Assembly (NCBI GenBank): GCA_910587365.1
Contig: CAJUKJ010000027.1
Location: forward strand, 1 to 10,524
Reading direction: 5' to 3'
DNA from: an uncultured Christensenellaceae bacterium
GTDB taxonomy: Bacteria > Bacillota > Clostridia > Christensenellales > Borkfalkiaceae
Length of the DNA stretch: 10,524 nucleotides
Shown here: piece after piece, positions 1-6,538 of the stretch
Numbering within the stretch: position 1 is the first letter of the stretch
How the letters are laid out: every line of letters begins with the position of its first letter
Notes under the pieces: generated by a model
The model's database searches: none
The model's input: the letters and a program-made list of their open reading frames with translations, nothing else
Told to the model about the DNA's origin: nothing
Made by a program: the position numbers and the translations under genes

Positions 1-531
1 GGAGCTGACGGCGTTGACGGGGCAACGGGTCCCACGGGAGCTACAGGCCCGACGGGCGCAACTGGTCCTACAGGTCCCACGGGTGTAACGGGACCCACCG
101 GCATAGCCGACCTTAATGCTTACGGCGGTGTGTACAATACTACTCCGCAAACGCTCAACTTAACCATAGGAGGGACTACGCAATTGCCGCTTCCTTCCGC
201 TATGCCGTTGAAAAACGTAACTAATACGCCGGTCAACAGTCTTACGGTGGGGGCTACCGGAATATATGAAATCAATTACTTCTCTAATGTTTCTGCTGCG
301 CTTGGTACGACGGTTACGATGTCGGTGCGCAGAAACGGAACGGCGATTCCGCAGGCGTCAATATCGCGAGTTCTGTCAGTTGGCGTAAGTTCCCTTTATA
401 GCGGAAGTATTATCATTGCGTTGACTGCGGGCGATGTAATTGATATGGCACTTTCTGCATTGCTTGCCGTGGGTATTACGTTGGGTAGCGGAGTGAATAC
501 AACTTTAACTGTCAAACAGATAAGCGCATAA
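1..531 (+). CDS. Collagen-like Gly-X-Thr repeat protein with BclA-type C-terminal domain (5' end outside the window)
   Basis: The frame is open from base 1, so the start lies upstream of the window. Bases 1-102 encode eleven Gly-X-Y triplets, mostly G-P-T and G-A-T, which is the collagen-like repeat typical of Firmicute exosporium and surface filament proteins. A short linker (IADLNAYGG) follows. The last roughly 135 residues are rich in beta-branched and small residues, with the phrases GATGIYEINYFSN, VRRNGTAIP and IALTAGDVIDM. This pattern matches the trimeric jelly-roll (TNF/C1q-like) domain at the end of BclA-like proteins, which trimerises the collagen stalk and sits at the cell or spore surface. 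No transmembrane or sorting segment is visible in this C-terminal part. It ends with TAA. A GTG at 130 could be mistaken for a start, but the upstream repeats are clearly coding. A phage tail-fibre role is the main alternative, since collagen repeats also occur there. Confidence 0.85.
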   Translation, partial: GADGVDGATGPTGATGPTGATGPTGPTGVTGPTGIADLNAYGGVYNTTPQTLNLTIGGTTQLPLPSAMPLKNVTNTPVNSLTVGATGIYEINYFSNVSAALGTTVTMSVRRNGTAIPQASISRVLSVGVSSLYSGSIIIALTAGDVIDMALSALLAVGITLGSGVNTTLTVKQISA

Positions 532-556
532 CGAAAAAAGAAAGCTTTTCCCATAA

Positions 557-703
557 AGCACAGACGCAACTGGTTCTGATGGTAAATTTATCCCGTCGGC
601 TGCGTTTGCGGAGGTAGAAGATACGCCTACGCCCGAGTAAGTAGGTACTACTTTTAATGAATTGTTCACATCGCTTTGCGCACTCGGTTTTTTGGCAACT
701 TAA
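557..703 (+). pseudogene. Short coding-like remnant interrupted by an in-frame TAA
   Basis: The 250 bases between the collagen-like gene and the next gene hold no intact gene. One frame from 557 reads STDATGSDGKFIPSAAFAEV, then EDTPTPE, a TAA at 638-640, and continues in the same frame with VGTTFNELFTSLCALGFLAT before a second TAA at 701-703. Both halves have protein-like composition and no start codon. The second half, an FNELxxSLxxLG(F/L)xAT ending, reminds me of the C-terminal tails of small phage or prophage structural proteins, but this is only a resemblance from memory. It is best read as the tail of a decayed gene. It could also be chance, because the stretch is short. Confidence 0.3.
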
Positions 704-722
704 TCCAAATCAATAATTAAAG

Positions 723-745
723 GCGGCGGGCTTAAAGCCCGCCGC
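723..745 (+). terminator. GC-rich hairpin, probable terminator without a clean U-tract
   Basis: GCGGCGGGCTT at 723-733 is the exact reverse complement of AAGCCCGCCGC at 735-745, giving a very stable stem with an effective loop of three to five bases. The following bases (GTATAATTTTA) contain only a weak T run. It lies after the collagen-like gene and its remnant and before the cis-prenyltransferase, so it probably ends upstream transcription. A TATAAT at 747-752 abuts the hairpin but has no recognisable -35 box. Confidence 0.55.
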
Positions 746-782
746 GTATAATTTTAAGCCGTTTACTGATAATTATATTATT

Positions 783-1388
783 ATGTACCGAACACCGAAA
801 CATATAGGTATAATTCCAGACGGCAACAGACGCTGGGCTATACAAAACGGTTTAAAAAAGGAAAATGGATACGTATACGGACTCGAACCCGCGCTAAGGC
901 TTCTGCGTAAAGCGAAAAAGCACGGTGTGGAAGAGCTTACCTTTTACGGTTTTACTACCGATAATTGCAAACGCCCTAAGGAACAAGTCCGCTCTTTTGC
1001 AAAGGCTTGCTGCGACGCCGTTAACATTATGGAAAGCGAAGACGTTTCAATCTATGTTGCAGGTAATACGAAATCTCCGTGTTTCCCTTCCGAATTAATA
1101 CCTTACAACAAACGCAAACCTTTGACAGACGATAAAATGAGGGTAAACCTTCTTGTGAATTACGGTTGGGAATGGGATATGAAAAACGGTTGGCAGTCGC
1201 GCGACATTCCGCGTATAGATATGGTTATCCGTTGGGGCGGAATGTGCAGACTGTCGGGCTTTTTGCCGATACAGACCGTTTATTCCGACTTCTATATAGT
1301 AAAAGACCTATGGCCTGATTTTAAGGAAGAGCATTTCGACGGCGCGCTCGAATGGTACGGACGTCAGGATGTGACCTTGGGCGGCTGA
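783..1388 (+). CDS. Short UppS-family cis-prenyltransferase (undecaprenyl-diphosphate-synthase-like)
   Basis: The family condenses isopentenyl diphosphate onto an allylic diphosphate in cis, making the lipid carrier for cell-wall precursors at the inner face of the membrane. Recognisable motifs, in order, are: HIGIIPDGNRRWA (residues 7-19) with the catalytic-type Asp13 and Arg16/Arg17; YGFTTDNCKRP (55-65), matching the usual YxFSTENWxRP; VNYGWEWDM (125-133), matching NYGGRxEI; and DMVIRWGG, RLSGFLP, YSDFYI and LWPDF (146-180), the C-terminal block that binds diphosphate and Mg2+. Oddities: 201 residues against roughly 230-260 for the housekeeping enzyme, STENW changed to TTDNC, the usual Thr-Ser-Gly-Glu changed to Trp-Gly-Gly-Met, and the usual Ser-Glu near the end changed to Ser-Asp169. 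No cdsA or other isoprenoid gene is adjacent, so this is probably a specialised paralogue rather than the essential copy. The ATG at 783 has no Shine-Dalgarno sequence, but no other start exists in the frame back to the hairpin. Confidence 0.8.
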   Translation: MYRTPKHIGIIPDGNRRWAIQNGLKKENGYVYGLEPALRLLRKAKKHGVEELTFYGFTTDNCKRPKEQVRSFAKACCDAVNIMESEDVSIYVAGNTKSPCFPSELIPYNKRKPLTDDKMRVNLLVNYGWEWDMKNGWQSRDIPRIDMVIRWGGMCRLSGFLPIQTVYSDFYIVKDLWPDFKEEHFDGALEWYGRQDVTLGG

Positions 1389-1416
1389 ATTTTTGCTGAT
1401 TATTTTTATAAAAGTA

Positions 1417-1444
1417 TGGACAAGCTTAAAATTTATGATATAAT
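1417..1444 (+). promoter_or_regulatory. Promoter of the rubrerythrin gene
   Basis: TGGACA (1417-1422, 5/6 match to TTGACA) and a perfect TATAAT (1439-1444) are separated by 16 bases, predicting a start near 1451 and a leader of about 35 bases. The AAGGAG ribosome binding site at 1474-1479 lies 6 bases before the ATG. I see no clear PerR or Spx box, but the AT-rich leader was not searched exhaustively. Confidence 0.65.
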
Positions 1445-1485
1445 TATTAACGTATTCATAAAAAATTAAAATTAAGGAGTAGTTT

Positions 1486-2022
1486 ATGAACAAGTATACA
1501 GGAACAAAGACCGAAAAGAACTTACAGGCAGCATTTGCAGGGGAATCGCAGGCGAGGAACAAATATACTTATTTTGCCTCCGTTGCAAAGAAAGAGGGGT
1601 TCGAGCAGATTGCCGCAATTTTTGCGTCCACTGCCGACAATGAAAAAGAGCATGCAAAAATATGGTTAAAGGAGCTTTCTGGTATAGGCGATACGGCTGC
1701 TAATCTTGAAGACGCTGCAAACGGCGAAAGCTATGAATGGACGGATATGTATGAAGAATTTGCTAAGACAGCCGAAGAGGAAGGGTTCAAAGAGCTTGCC
1801 GCTAAATTCCGTATGGTAGGTGCAATCGAAAAACACCATGAGGAAAGGTACCGCGCATTGCTTAACAACGTTAAAGCTGCGGCAGTTTTTGAAAAGAGTG
1901 AAGTTAAGGTATGGGAATGCCGCAACTGCGGACACATAGTAGTCGGCACTAAGGCACCCGACGTTTGCCCCGTTTGCGCTCATCCGCAAAGCTATTTTGA
2001 AATAAGCGCGGATAATTATTGA
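1486..2022 (+). CDS. rbr: Rubrerythrin
   Basis: A cytoplasmic non-haem iron peroxidase that reduces hydrogen peroxide using electrons from rubredoxin or NADH-linked reductases; it is typical of oxidative-stress defence in anaerobes. The N-terminal four-helix di-iron domain shows the ligands Glu20 (AGES), Glu53 and His56 (ExxH in NEKEHA), the second-half glutamates in YEEFAKTAEEEG (89-100), and Glu115/His118 (AIEKHHEERY). The C-terminal rubredoxin-like domain carries CRNC (145-148) and CPVC (161-164), the four-cysteine FeS4 site, and ends in the usual PQSYFE. At 178 residues it has the normal length, and nothing is missing. It has its own promoter (1417-1444), a strong AAGGAG ribosome binding site and a terminator, so it is probably monocistronic. 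Confidence 0.97.
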   Translation: MNKYTGTKTEKNLQAAFAGESQARNKYTYFASVAKKEGFEQIAAIFASTADNEKEHAKIWLKELSGIGDTAANLEDAANGESYEWTDMYEEFAKTAEEEGFKELAAKFRMVGAIEKHHEERYRALLNNVKAAAVFEKSEVKVWECRNCGHIVVGTKAPDVCPVCAHPQSYFEISADNY

Positions 2023-2043
2023 TATAATTCCGATACTGTTAAT

Positions 2044-2077
2044 AAAAAAGAACCCGAAAGCAATCGGGTTCTTTTTT
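2044..2077. terminator. Bidirectional Rho-independent terminator between rubrerythrin and comEC
   Basis: AGAACCCGA (2049-2057) pairs perfectly with TCGGGTTCT (2064-2072) around a six-base loop. A run of six A precedes the left arm and a run of six T follows the right arm, so the element works on both strands and serves the convergent genes on either side. Confidence 0.92.
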
Positions 2078-2102
2078 GCGTTAATAGGTTTTTGTGCGAG
2101 GA

Positions 2103-3620
2103 CTAAAAGGCTAAAAGCTCGATTATGCAAAGTACGCTTGCCGCACAAACTGCCGCGCATATGCGGTACAGCGGTCTGACGTTTATTTTATCTGTTAACG
2201 CCGTCATACCTAAAAAGTAAATCGGGGCAAAGGCTGCCGTGCCGAATCCGCTGATTAGCGCGTTTTCAAATCCCGCGTCAAGTAAAAACGAAATAACCGC
2301 CTGTAAAGGGAGTGCGGCTATCGGTAAAATTATAGGTGCCGCAAAGCTTAAAACAGTTGAAATAAACGTACATAAAAAAAGAATTATAAAAATTACCGAC
2401 AGTAGCGGTAAAATAAGAACGTTCAATAAAAGTCCCGCACCGCTTACGTAGCCGAAATTTACAAGCAGTACGGGGAAGGTTGCAACCTGTGCAGACAGCG
2501 AAACGCTAACCGCGTTAACTAATTTTTTGGGGAGCTTTTTATTTTTAAACGGCTTTGCGAAATTTTTTGAAAGTGCAATTATTCCGCCTGCGGCACACAC
2601 CGAAAGCTGAAATCCTACCGAAAACAGACTTGTCGGCGTTATTATCAGTATGATTATAACCGCAATCGAAAGCGAATTAAGTCCGTCGTATTTTTTACAG
2701 GCAAGCTTTGCGCAAACGGACACTGCGCACATTACCGCCGCGCGCAAGGAAGAGAGCGTGAATCCGCAAACACCCGCATAAAACAATATGGGGAACAGGC
2801 AGAGTATGGCGCAAACGTATTTGTTAAATTTCAATTTTTTGCTTATAAAATAAAAAATACCGAAAACTATACCTATATGTAGACCCGAAACCGCGAAAAC
2901 GTGGGCAACCCCGCCGTAGCGTATGCTTGTTATTGTATCCCCGTCAATTCCTTGGGTATTGCCTGTAAGCATTGCAAATGCAATTGCCGCAGTGTCCTTG
3001 TCAAGGTTATCGTACAGCGTATTGCGTATAGCTTTGCGGATATTCCCGAAAAGGGAAAACCCGTATTCGGACTTCATACCGCCGTAAACGTTGCAGGAGT
3101 ATTTAATATTTTCCTGCACGTAGTAATTAATTTTACCGCTCTTAAAAAGTTCGTTTTTTGAAATCTCGGCGGTAAAGCTGACTTTATAGCCTACGTCGCA
3201 GAAATCCCCGTATTTATACGAAAGGTATGCTATTATCTTTCCGTTCAGCCTTCCGCCGTCCGTGCTTGCGTTTTTCAGAATAACGTATTCGCCGTAACCG
3301 TTTTCGCCCTTTTCGCAAACGGTTGCATTTACAGTATAAACGCCGTCGGGGATACGGCTGCTTTTATAACCGTTCAATCGGAAATAGCAATTTGCCGCGC
3401 CCGCAGTAAGAAAAATTACAGCAAACAAAATAAACAGTAATTTAAGGCTCAGTTTATCGAATACCGCACATATAATAAAAATTACCGCGGTAGCAGGAAT
3501 TACCGCGGTAAACCATATAAAGCTTACGTCAAAATAAACGAAAAGGCAAACCGTAAAAATTCCCGCAGTTACCGCAATGGCAAGTATGACGGGTAATCTT
3601 ACGTTCAAAAATCTTTTCAT
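2103..3620 (-). CDS. comEC: ComEC/Rec2-family DNA-uptake membrane protein lacking the metallo-beta-lactamase domain
   Basis: ComEC forms the inner-membrane channel through which single-stranded DNA enters during natural transformation. Counting from the ATG at 3620, there are about 505 residues. Two or three hydrophobic helices (roughly 5-70) are followed by a soluble DUF4131/OB-fold-like region (about 75-190) and then the competence domain. That domain opens with AIAFAMLTGNTQGI and the signature AHVFAVSGLHIGIV, and continues as a series of membrane helices to the C terminus. Bacillus ComEC is about 770 residues because it has a C-terminal metallo-beta-lactamase-like domain; that domain is absent here and the protein ends cleanly at TAG before the terminator. 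An in-frame TTG at 3626 is possible, but the ATG fits better with the promoter at 3627-3655. No Shine-Dalgarno sequence precedes it. Only 64 bases separate it from the upstream TPR gene, so read-through transcription is also possible. Confidence 0.9.
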   Translation of the reverse strand: MKRFLNVRLPVILAIAVTAGIFTVCLFVYFDVSFIWFTAVIPATAVIFIICAVFDKLSLKLLFILFAVIFLTAGAANCYFRLNGYKSSRIPDGVYTVNATVCEKGENGYGEYVILKNASTDGGRLNGKIIAYLSYKYGDFCDVGYKVSFTAEISKNELFKSGKINYYVQENIKYSCNVYGGMKSEYGFSLFGNIRKAIRNTLYDNLDKDTAAIAFAMLTGNTQGIDGDTITSIRYGGVAHVFAVSGLHIGIVFGIFYFISKKLKFNKYVCAILCLFPILFYAGVCGFTLSSLRAAVMCAVSVCAKLACKKYDGLNSLSIAVIIILIITPTSLFSVGFQLSVCAAGGIIALSKNFAKPFKNKKLPKKLVNAVSVSLSAQVATFPVLLVNFGYVSGAGLLLNVLILPLLSVIFIILFLCTFISTVLSFAAPIILPIAALPLQAVISFLLDAGFENALISGFGTAAFAPIYFLGMTALTDKINVRPLYRICAAVCAASVLCIIELLAF

Positions 3621-3626
3621 AAGCAA

Positions 3627-3655
3627 AATATAGCATAACAGACAAAATTTGTAAA
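3627..3655 (-). promoter_or_regulatory. Promoter of comEC, probably giving a leaderless mRNA
   Basis: On the minus strand, TTTACA (3650-3655) and TATATT (3627-3632) are separated by exactly 17 bases. The -10 box ends six bases before the ATG at 3620, so transcription should begin at or within a base or two of the start codon. The lack of any Shine-Dalgarno sequence upstream of this ATG agrees with that. Confidence 0.5.
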
Positions 3656-3684
3656 TTGATTTAAGTCCTTTACAGACAATTTGT

Positions 3685-6414
3685 TTAAACTTTATAAGAG
3701 GTTTTAAAGATCAGCCGTTCGCCTGTGTCGGCGTCAACCGCTTCAAAGCTGTACAACTTGTCATATAATTCAAGCTGTGCTTGCGTCAACCTGCTTTTAA
3801 ATCCGTCGCCGTAAAGTTGTTTCATTTTAGTAAAGCTGTCGTGTAACCCCTCGATATTCGGCTCTAAATTTTCCGTTGATATTTTAGTGCGGATATCAAA
3901 CGCCTGATTATAATAATCTTCCGCGGTTGCGGTATCGTTTGTCTGTTCGTAATATCTTCCGAACTCGAACAGGGTCTGCGCATACCAGCGTTCATAGGTT
4001 TTAGGCGTTACGCCGTAAAGTCGCTTTCGGATTTCATAACCCTTTTTTAAATTTTCCATTGCTTCTTCGGGGCAGCCTTTATCAAGCAGCGTTCCGCAAA
4101 TTTTTATATACGAGTCGGAAAGCTCCACTTCGTGCGCGGCGGCGTTTACCGCACAAATGCCTATTCGCATTTTAAGTGCTTCGTTAAAGTGCGCTATCGC
4201 TTCGTCCCACATATTTAACGCCCTGTACACGTTGCCCAATCCCTGGTAGGTATAAGCAAGGGTGGCGGTGTATCTTGCGGGATTAAGCTCGGTCAGTTCT
4301 TTCCGTATTGCAAGCGCGTCGTTGAATTTTTCTATGGCTTCGTGAAATCTGCCCTCTTTTTTAAGCTGAGAAGCCTGATTCTGGTAAGCCGATGATTTAA
4401 CGTATAGCGCGTGGGGGTCGTCCGTATGATGTCGTTCCCATATGCTTACGGCGTAACCGAATTGCGTAAACGCCCTGCCTAACAAGTATTGCTCGGCAAA
4501 GTTTATACCTCTTTTAATAAACGATTCCGCCTGTTCGGTAACGTATTTGTCGGTATTCTTTTCAAGCTCTGCGAACAGAAATTCCGCGCGGGAGAGGTAC
4601 TTTTCCGCAAGGTCTGGGGTGTTTGCGCGGCGGTAGATGTCGCCGATAGCCTTGCAGGTGCGGGCAAGCCCGATATAGTTGGCTTCGTCATACCCGTTAA
4701 CCGCTAACGCCTTTTCGCGAATTTCGATTGCTTTAAGCGAACATTCTATGGTTTGCTGTTGCCTATCGCTTAAATCGGCGTAAATTAAGGCAAGCAGAGT
4801 AAGGTTTTCGGCAATATCGAGTTGATTGCTCCAACTCAAAGCCTGGTACAGTTTTTGTAATTTTGTGGCTTGCTCCAACGCTTCGCCGTGACGTTCGCAG
4901 GTTTTCAAAAACAATGCGTATTCGTTATAAATTCCAAGTTCTGCCTGCTGTTCGGTAGCAATGGGTATGAGTTGCTCGTATGTCTGGCGTATAATTTTGT
5001 CGCGGTCGGCGTACAGGTGCATCGTTTTAAGAAAATTAATTTTTTGCCTTCCCTCGGCTATGACGTTTATCGCTGCTTGTTTAGCACGCTTTGCTGCGCG
5101 TATATATGCGTTTATAGAATCCTCCATATCAAGCACGGCAATAGCTTTTTCTACGTCGCCGTCCATAAATAATTTATATGCGCGGCGTTGTTTTTCAGTG
5201 AAATCGTCACTCGTTTCGTCACGGCTCATAGAAAGCGAAACGGAAAATATATCGTCTTCAAGTGAAGCGATGCTGTTTTTAAGCGAGTCGTAACGGTTAG
5301 CCAACGTATAATAAGCCTTGCATATTTTTTCATTTGAAGGGGCACGGTCGTAATCTACTTTCAGTTCGCGGAATTGTTTTGAGGTTTCCGAAAATTCCGC
5401 TTTAAGCTCGGTCAGTTTTTTGTTATTGACAAATTCCGAAACTTTATGTACGTCTAAGGTTAAATTTTCGCCGAAAAAGCATTTTCCGTCTTTGAATACT
5501 ACTTCTTTCGAGCCGTCCTTTAATATCGCAAGATTCAATAATATACGCAGCTTAATTGTGTCAAGGTCGTTAAATAAACCGTAAAAGTGTTTAAGTTCGC
5601 CGTCAAGATATTCCTTAAAGTGTGTAACCGACTGCGCTTCGTCTCCGTTAACGGTTTTAAAGTAAACGTATATGCGGGGCGACTTATTTTCGTCCAGCCT
5701 CTTTTTTGCAAGTTTAAGCTCATCCAGCACGTCATTTTCCACATTGCCGAAAATTATAAAAAAGCACATCGCGCTTTTTTCTATCACGGCGTTAAGGTCG
5801 GATTGCGCCCGCTGCCCGCCGAACAGCGGACGCACGGACACGTTGTATTTGTGCGTGAACTCCAGGTTCATATGCCATATAAAATTTTCAATTCGCAGCT
5901 GCTGTTTTTCATCTTCCTTGATTGAAGACGCCAAAAATACGTATACCGAATTTTCCTCGGACTGCTCGCAGGGTAAAAGGGAGGGTAGACGCAAGCTTTT
6001 TTCAAGTAATTGTAACAGCGATTTTTCGTCGGTGTAGTCGTAGCAAGGCACTTTGTCTTCATTTACGCGACTGTAAAACGGGTCGCTTTTATTTCCTTTA
6101 CAAAATGCGATAATACGTATAGGTTTACCGTTTTTTACAAGTTCTTGCGCAAAGTCGTATTCTTCTATTGTGTATTTTCCTACCGAGTTTCCGAGAATAA
6201 AAAGGCAGACGTCACTGTCCGAAATGTAATTGCAATAATCGTCTTCCTTGCGTGTAACCGACATCGCGGGGTCAATGTTTTCACAGCGTAGGGGGATAAC
6301 GTCTATATTTTTACCGGTGTTTTTACGCCATAAATAGTTTTCAATTATATCGCGTTCCCGCTCGAATTCCACAATGGAAGAAGCTATAAATATTTTCATT
6401 TGTGCATTTGACAT
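3685..6414 (-). CDS. Tandem TIR-like/DUF4062-like domains plus TPR array; putative defence or signalling protein
   Basis: A 909-residue protein that I do not recognise as a named system. It opens with two related alpha/beta domains. The first (about 6-150) starts KIFIASSIVEFERERDIIEN and continues CLFILGNSVGKYTIEEYDFA and IIAFCK. The second (about 157-300) starts VYVFLASSIKEDEKQQLRIEN and continues FFIIFGNVENDVLDELKLAKKR and IYVYFK. The order (FIASS strand, ER-rich helix, F(I/L)xxG, an acidic helix, then a closing strand) is that of the DUF4062/TIR-like fold. A helical linker (about 320-400) leads to TPR repeats (about 410-870), for example the copy built on EAIEKFNDALAIRKEL. There is no P-loop NTPase and no membrane helix, so it should be cytoplasmic. 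The start was chosen as the ATG at 6414, because GAGGT lies five bases before it; the frame stays open further upstream into the promoter and terminator, which is not coding. The adjacent restriction-modification operon supports a defence role, as inference. Confidence 0.75.
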   Translation of the reverse strand: MSNAQMKIFIASSIVEFERERDIIENYLWRKNTGKNIDVIPLRCENIDPAMSVTRKEDDYCNYISDSDVCLFILGNSVGKYTIEEYDFAQELVKNGKPIRIIAFCKGNKSDPFYSRVNEDKVPCYDYTDEKSLLQLLEKSLRLPSLLPCEQSEENSVYVFLASSIKEDEKQQLRIENFIWHMNLEFTHKYNVSVRPLFGGQRAQSDLNAVIEKSAMCFFIIFGNVENDVLDELKLAKKRLDENKSPRIYVYFKTVNGDEAQSVTHFKEYLDGELKHFYGLFNDLDTIKLRILLNLAILKDGSKEVVFKDGKCFFGENLTLDVHKVSEFVNNKKLTELKAEFSETSKQFRELKVDYDRAPSNEKICKAYYTLANRYDSLKNSIASLEDDIFSVSLSMSRDETSDDFTEKQRRAYKLFMDGDVEKAIAVLDMEDSINAYIRAAKRAKQAAINVIAEGRQKINFLKTMHLYADRDKIIRQTYEQLIPIATEQQAELGIYNEYALFLKTCERHGEALEQATKLQKLYQALSWSNQLDIAENLTLLALIYADLSDRQQQTIECSLKAIEIREKALAVNGYDEANYIGLARTCKAIGDIYRRANTPDLAEKYLSRAEFLFAELEKNTDKYVTEQAESFIKRGINFAEQYLLGRAFTQFGYAVSIWERHHTDDPHALYVKSSAYQNQASQLKKEGRFHEAIEKFNDALAIRKELTELNPARYTATLAYTYQGLGNVYRALNMWDEAIAHFNEALKMRIGICAVNAAAHEVELSDSYIKICGTLLDKGCPEEAMENLKKGYEIRKRLYGVTPKTYERWYAQTLFEFGRYYEQTNDTATAEDYYNQAFDIRTKISTENLEPNIEGLHDSFTKMKQLYGDGFKSRLTQAQLELYDKLYSFEAVDADTGERLIFKTSYKV

Positions 6415-6444
6415 AACCGACCTCATTTGTATAAGTGTAAGATT

Positions 6445-6473
6445 ATTATACCAGACGAAAAAATAATTTTCAA
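6445..6473 (-). promoter_or_regulatory. Strong promoter of the TIR-like/TPR gene
   Basis: On the minus strand, TTGAAA (6468-6473) and TATAAT (6445-6450) are 17 bases apart, and the -10 is extended by TGG. The predicted start near 6438 gives a leader of about 24 bases that contains the GAGGT ribosome binding site (6419-6423). The promoter follows directly after the terminator of the specificity-subunit gene, so this gene is transcribed separately from the restriction-modification operon. Confidence 0.75.
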
Positions 6474-6486
6474 TAGAAAGATTAAT

Positions 6487-6521
6487 AAAAGCCGACGGAA
6501 ACAATAAAAGTTTCCGTCGGC
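6487..6521 (-). terminator. Rho-independent terminator after the S-subunit gene
   Basis: GCCGACGGAAAC (6491-6502) and GTTTCCGTCGGC (6510-6521) form a perfect 12-bp stem with a 7-base A/T loop. On the minus strand the stem is followed by TTTTATTAAT. It lies 17 bases beyond the stop codon of the specificity-subunit gene. Confidence 0.88.
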
Positions 6522-6538
6522 TACAAAATCGTTGAAAG

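Noticed and set aside
3481..3510. Repeated ATTACCGCGGTA (3481-3492 and 3499-3510) with CCGCGG palindromes
   Set aside because: It lies inside the comEC coding sequence and encodes a short repeated TAVIPA/TAVI in a membrane helix; most likely a coding coincidence or an old 18-bp duplication, not an operator.
3621..3684. Imperfect inverted repeat around ACAAAATTTGTAAA and TTTACAGACAATTTGT as a terminator of the TPR gene
   Set aside because: The pairing is broken and AT-only, and it overlaps the better-supported comEC promoter; no confident terminator is visible here.
4489..5925. Open frames opposite the TPR gene on the + strand
   Set aside because: They are antisense shadows of a strongly supported coding frame, with Cys- and Phe-rich unnatural composition.
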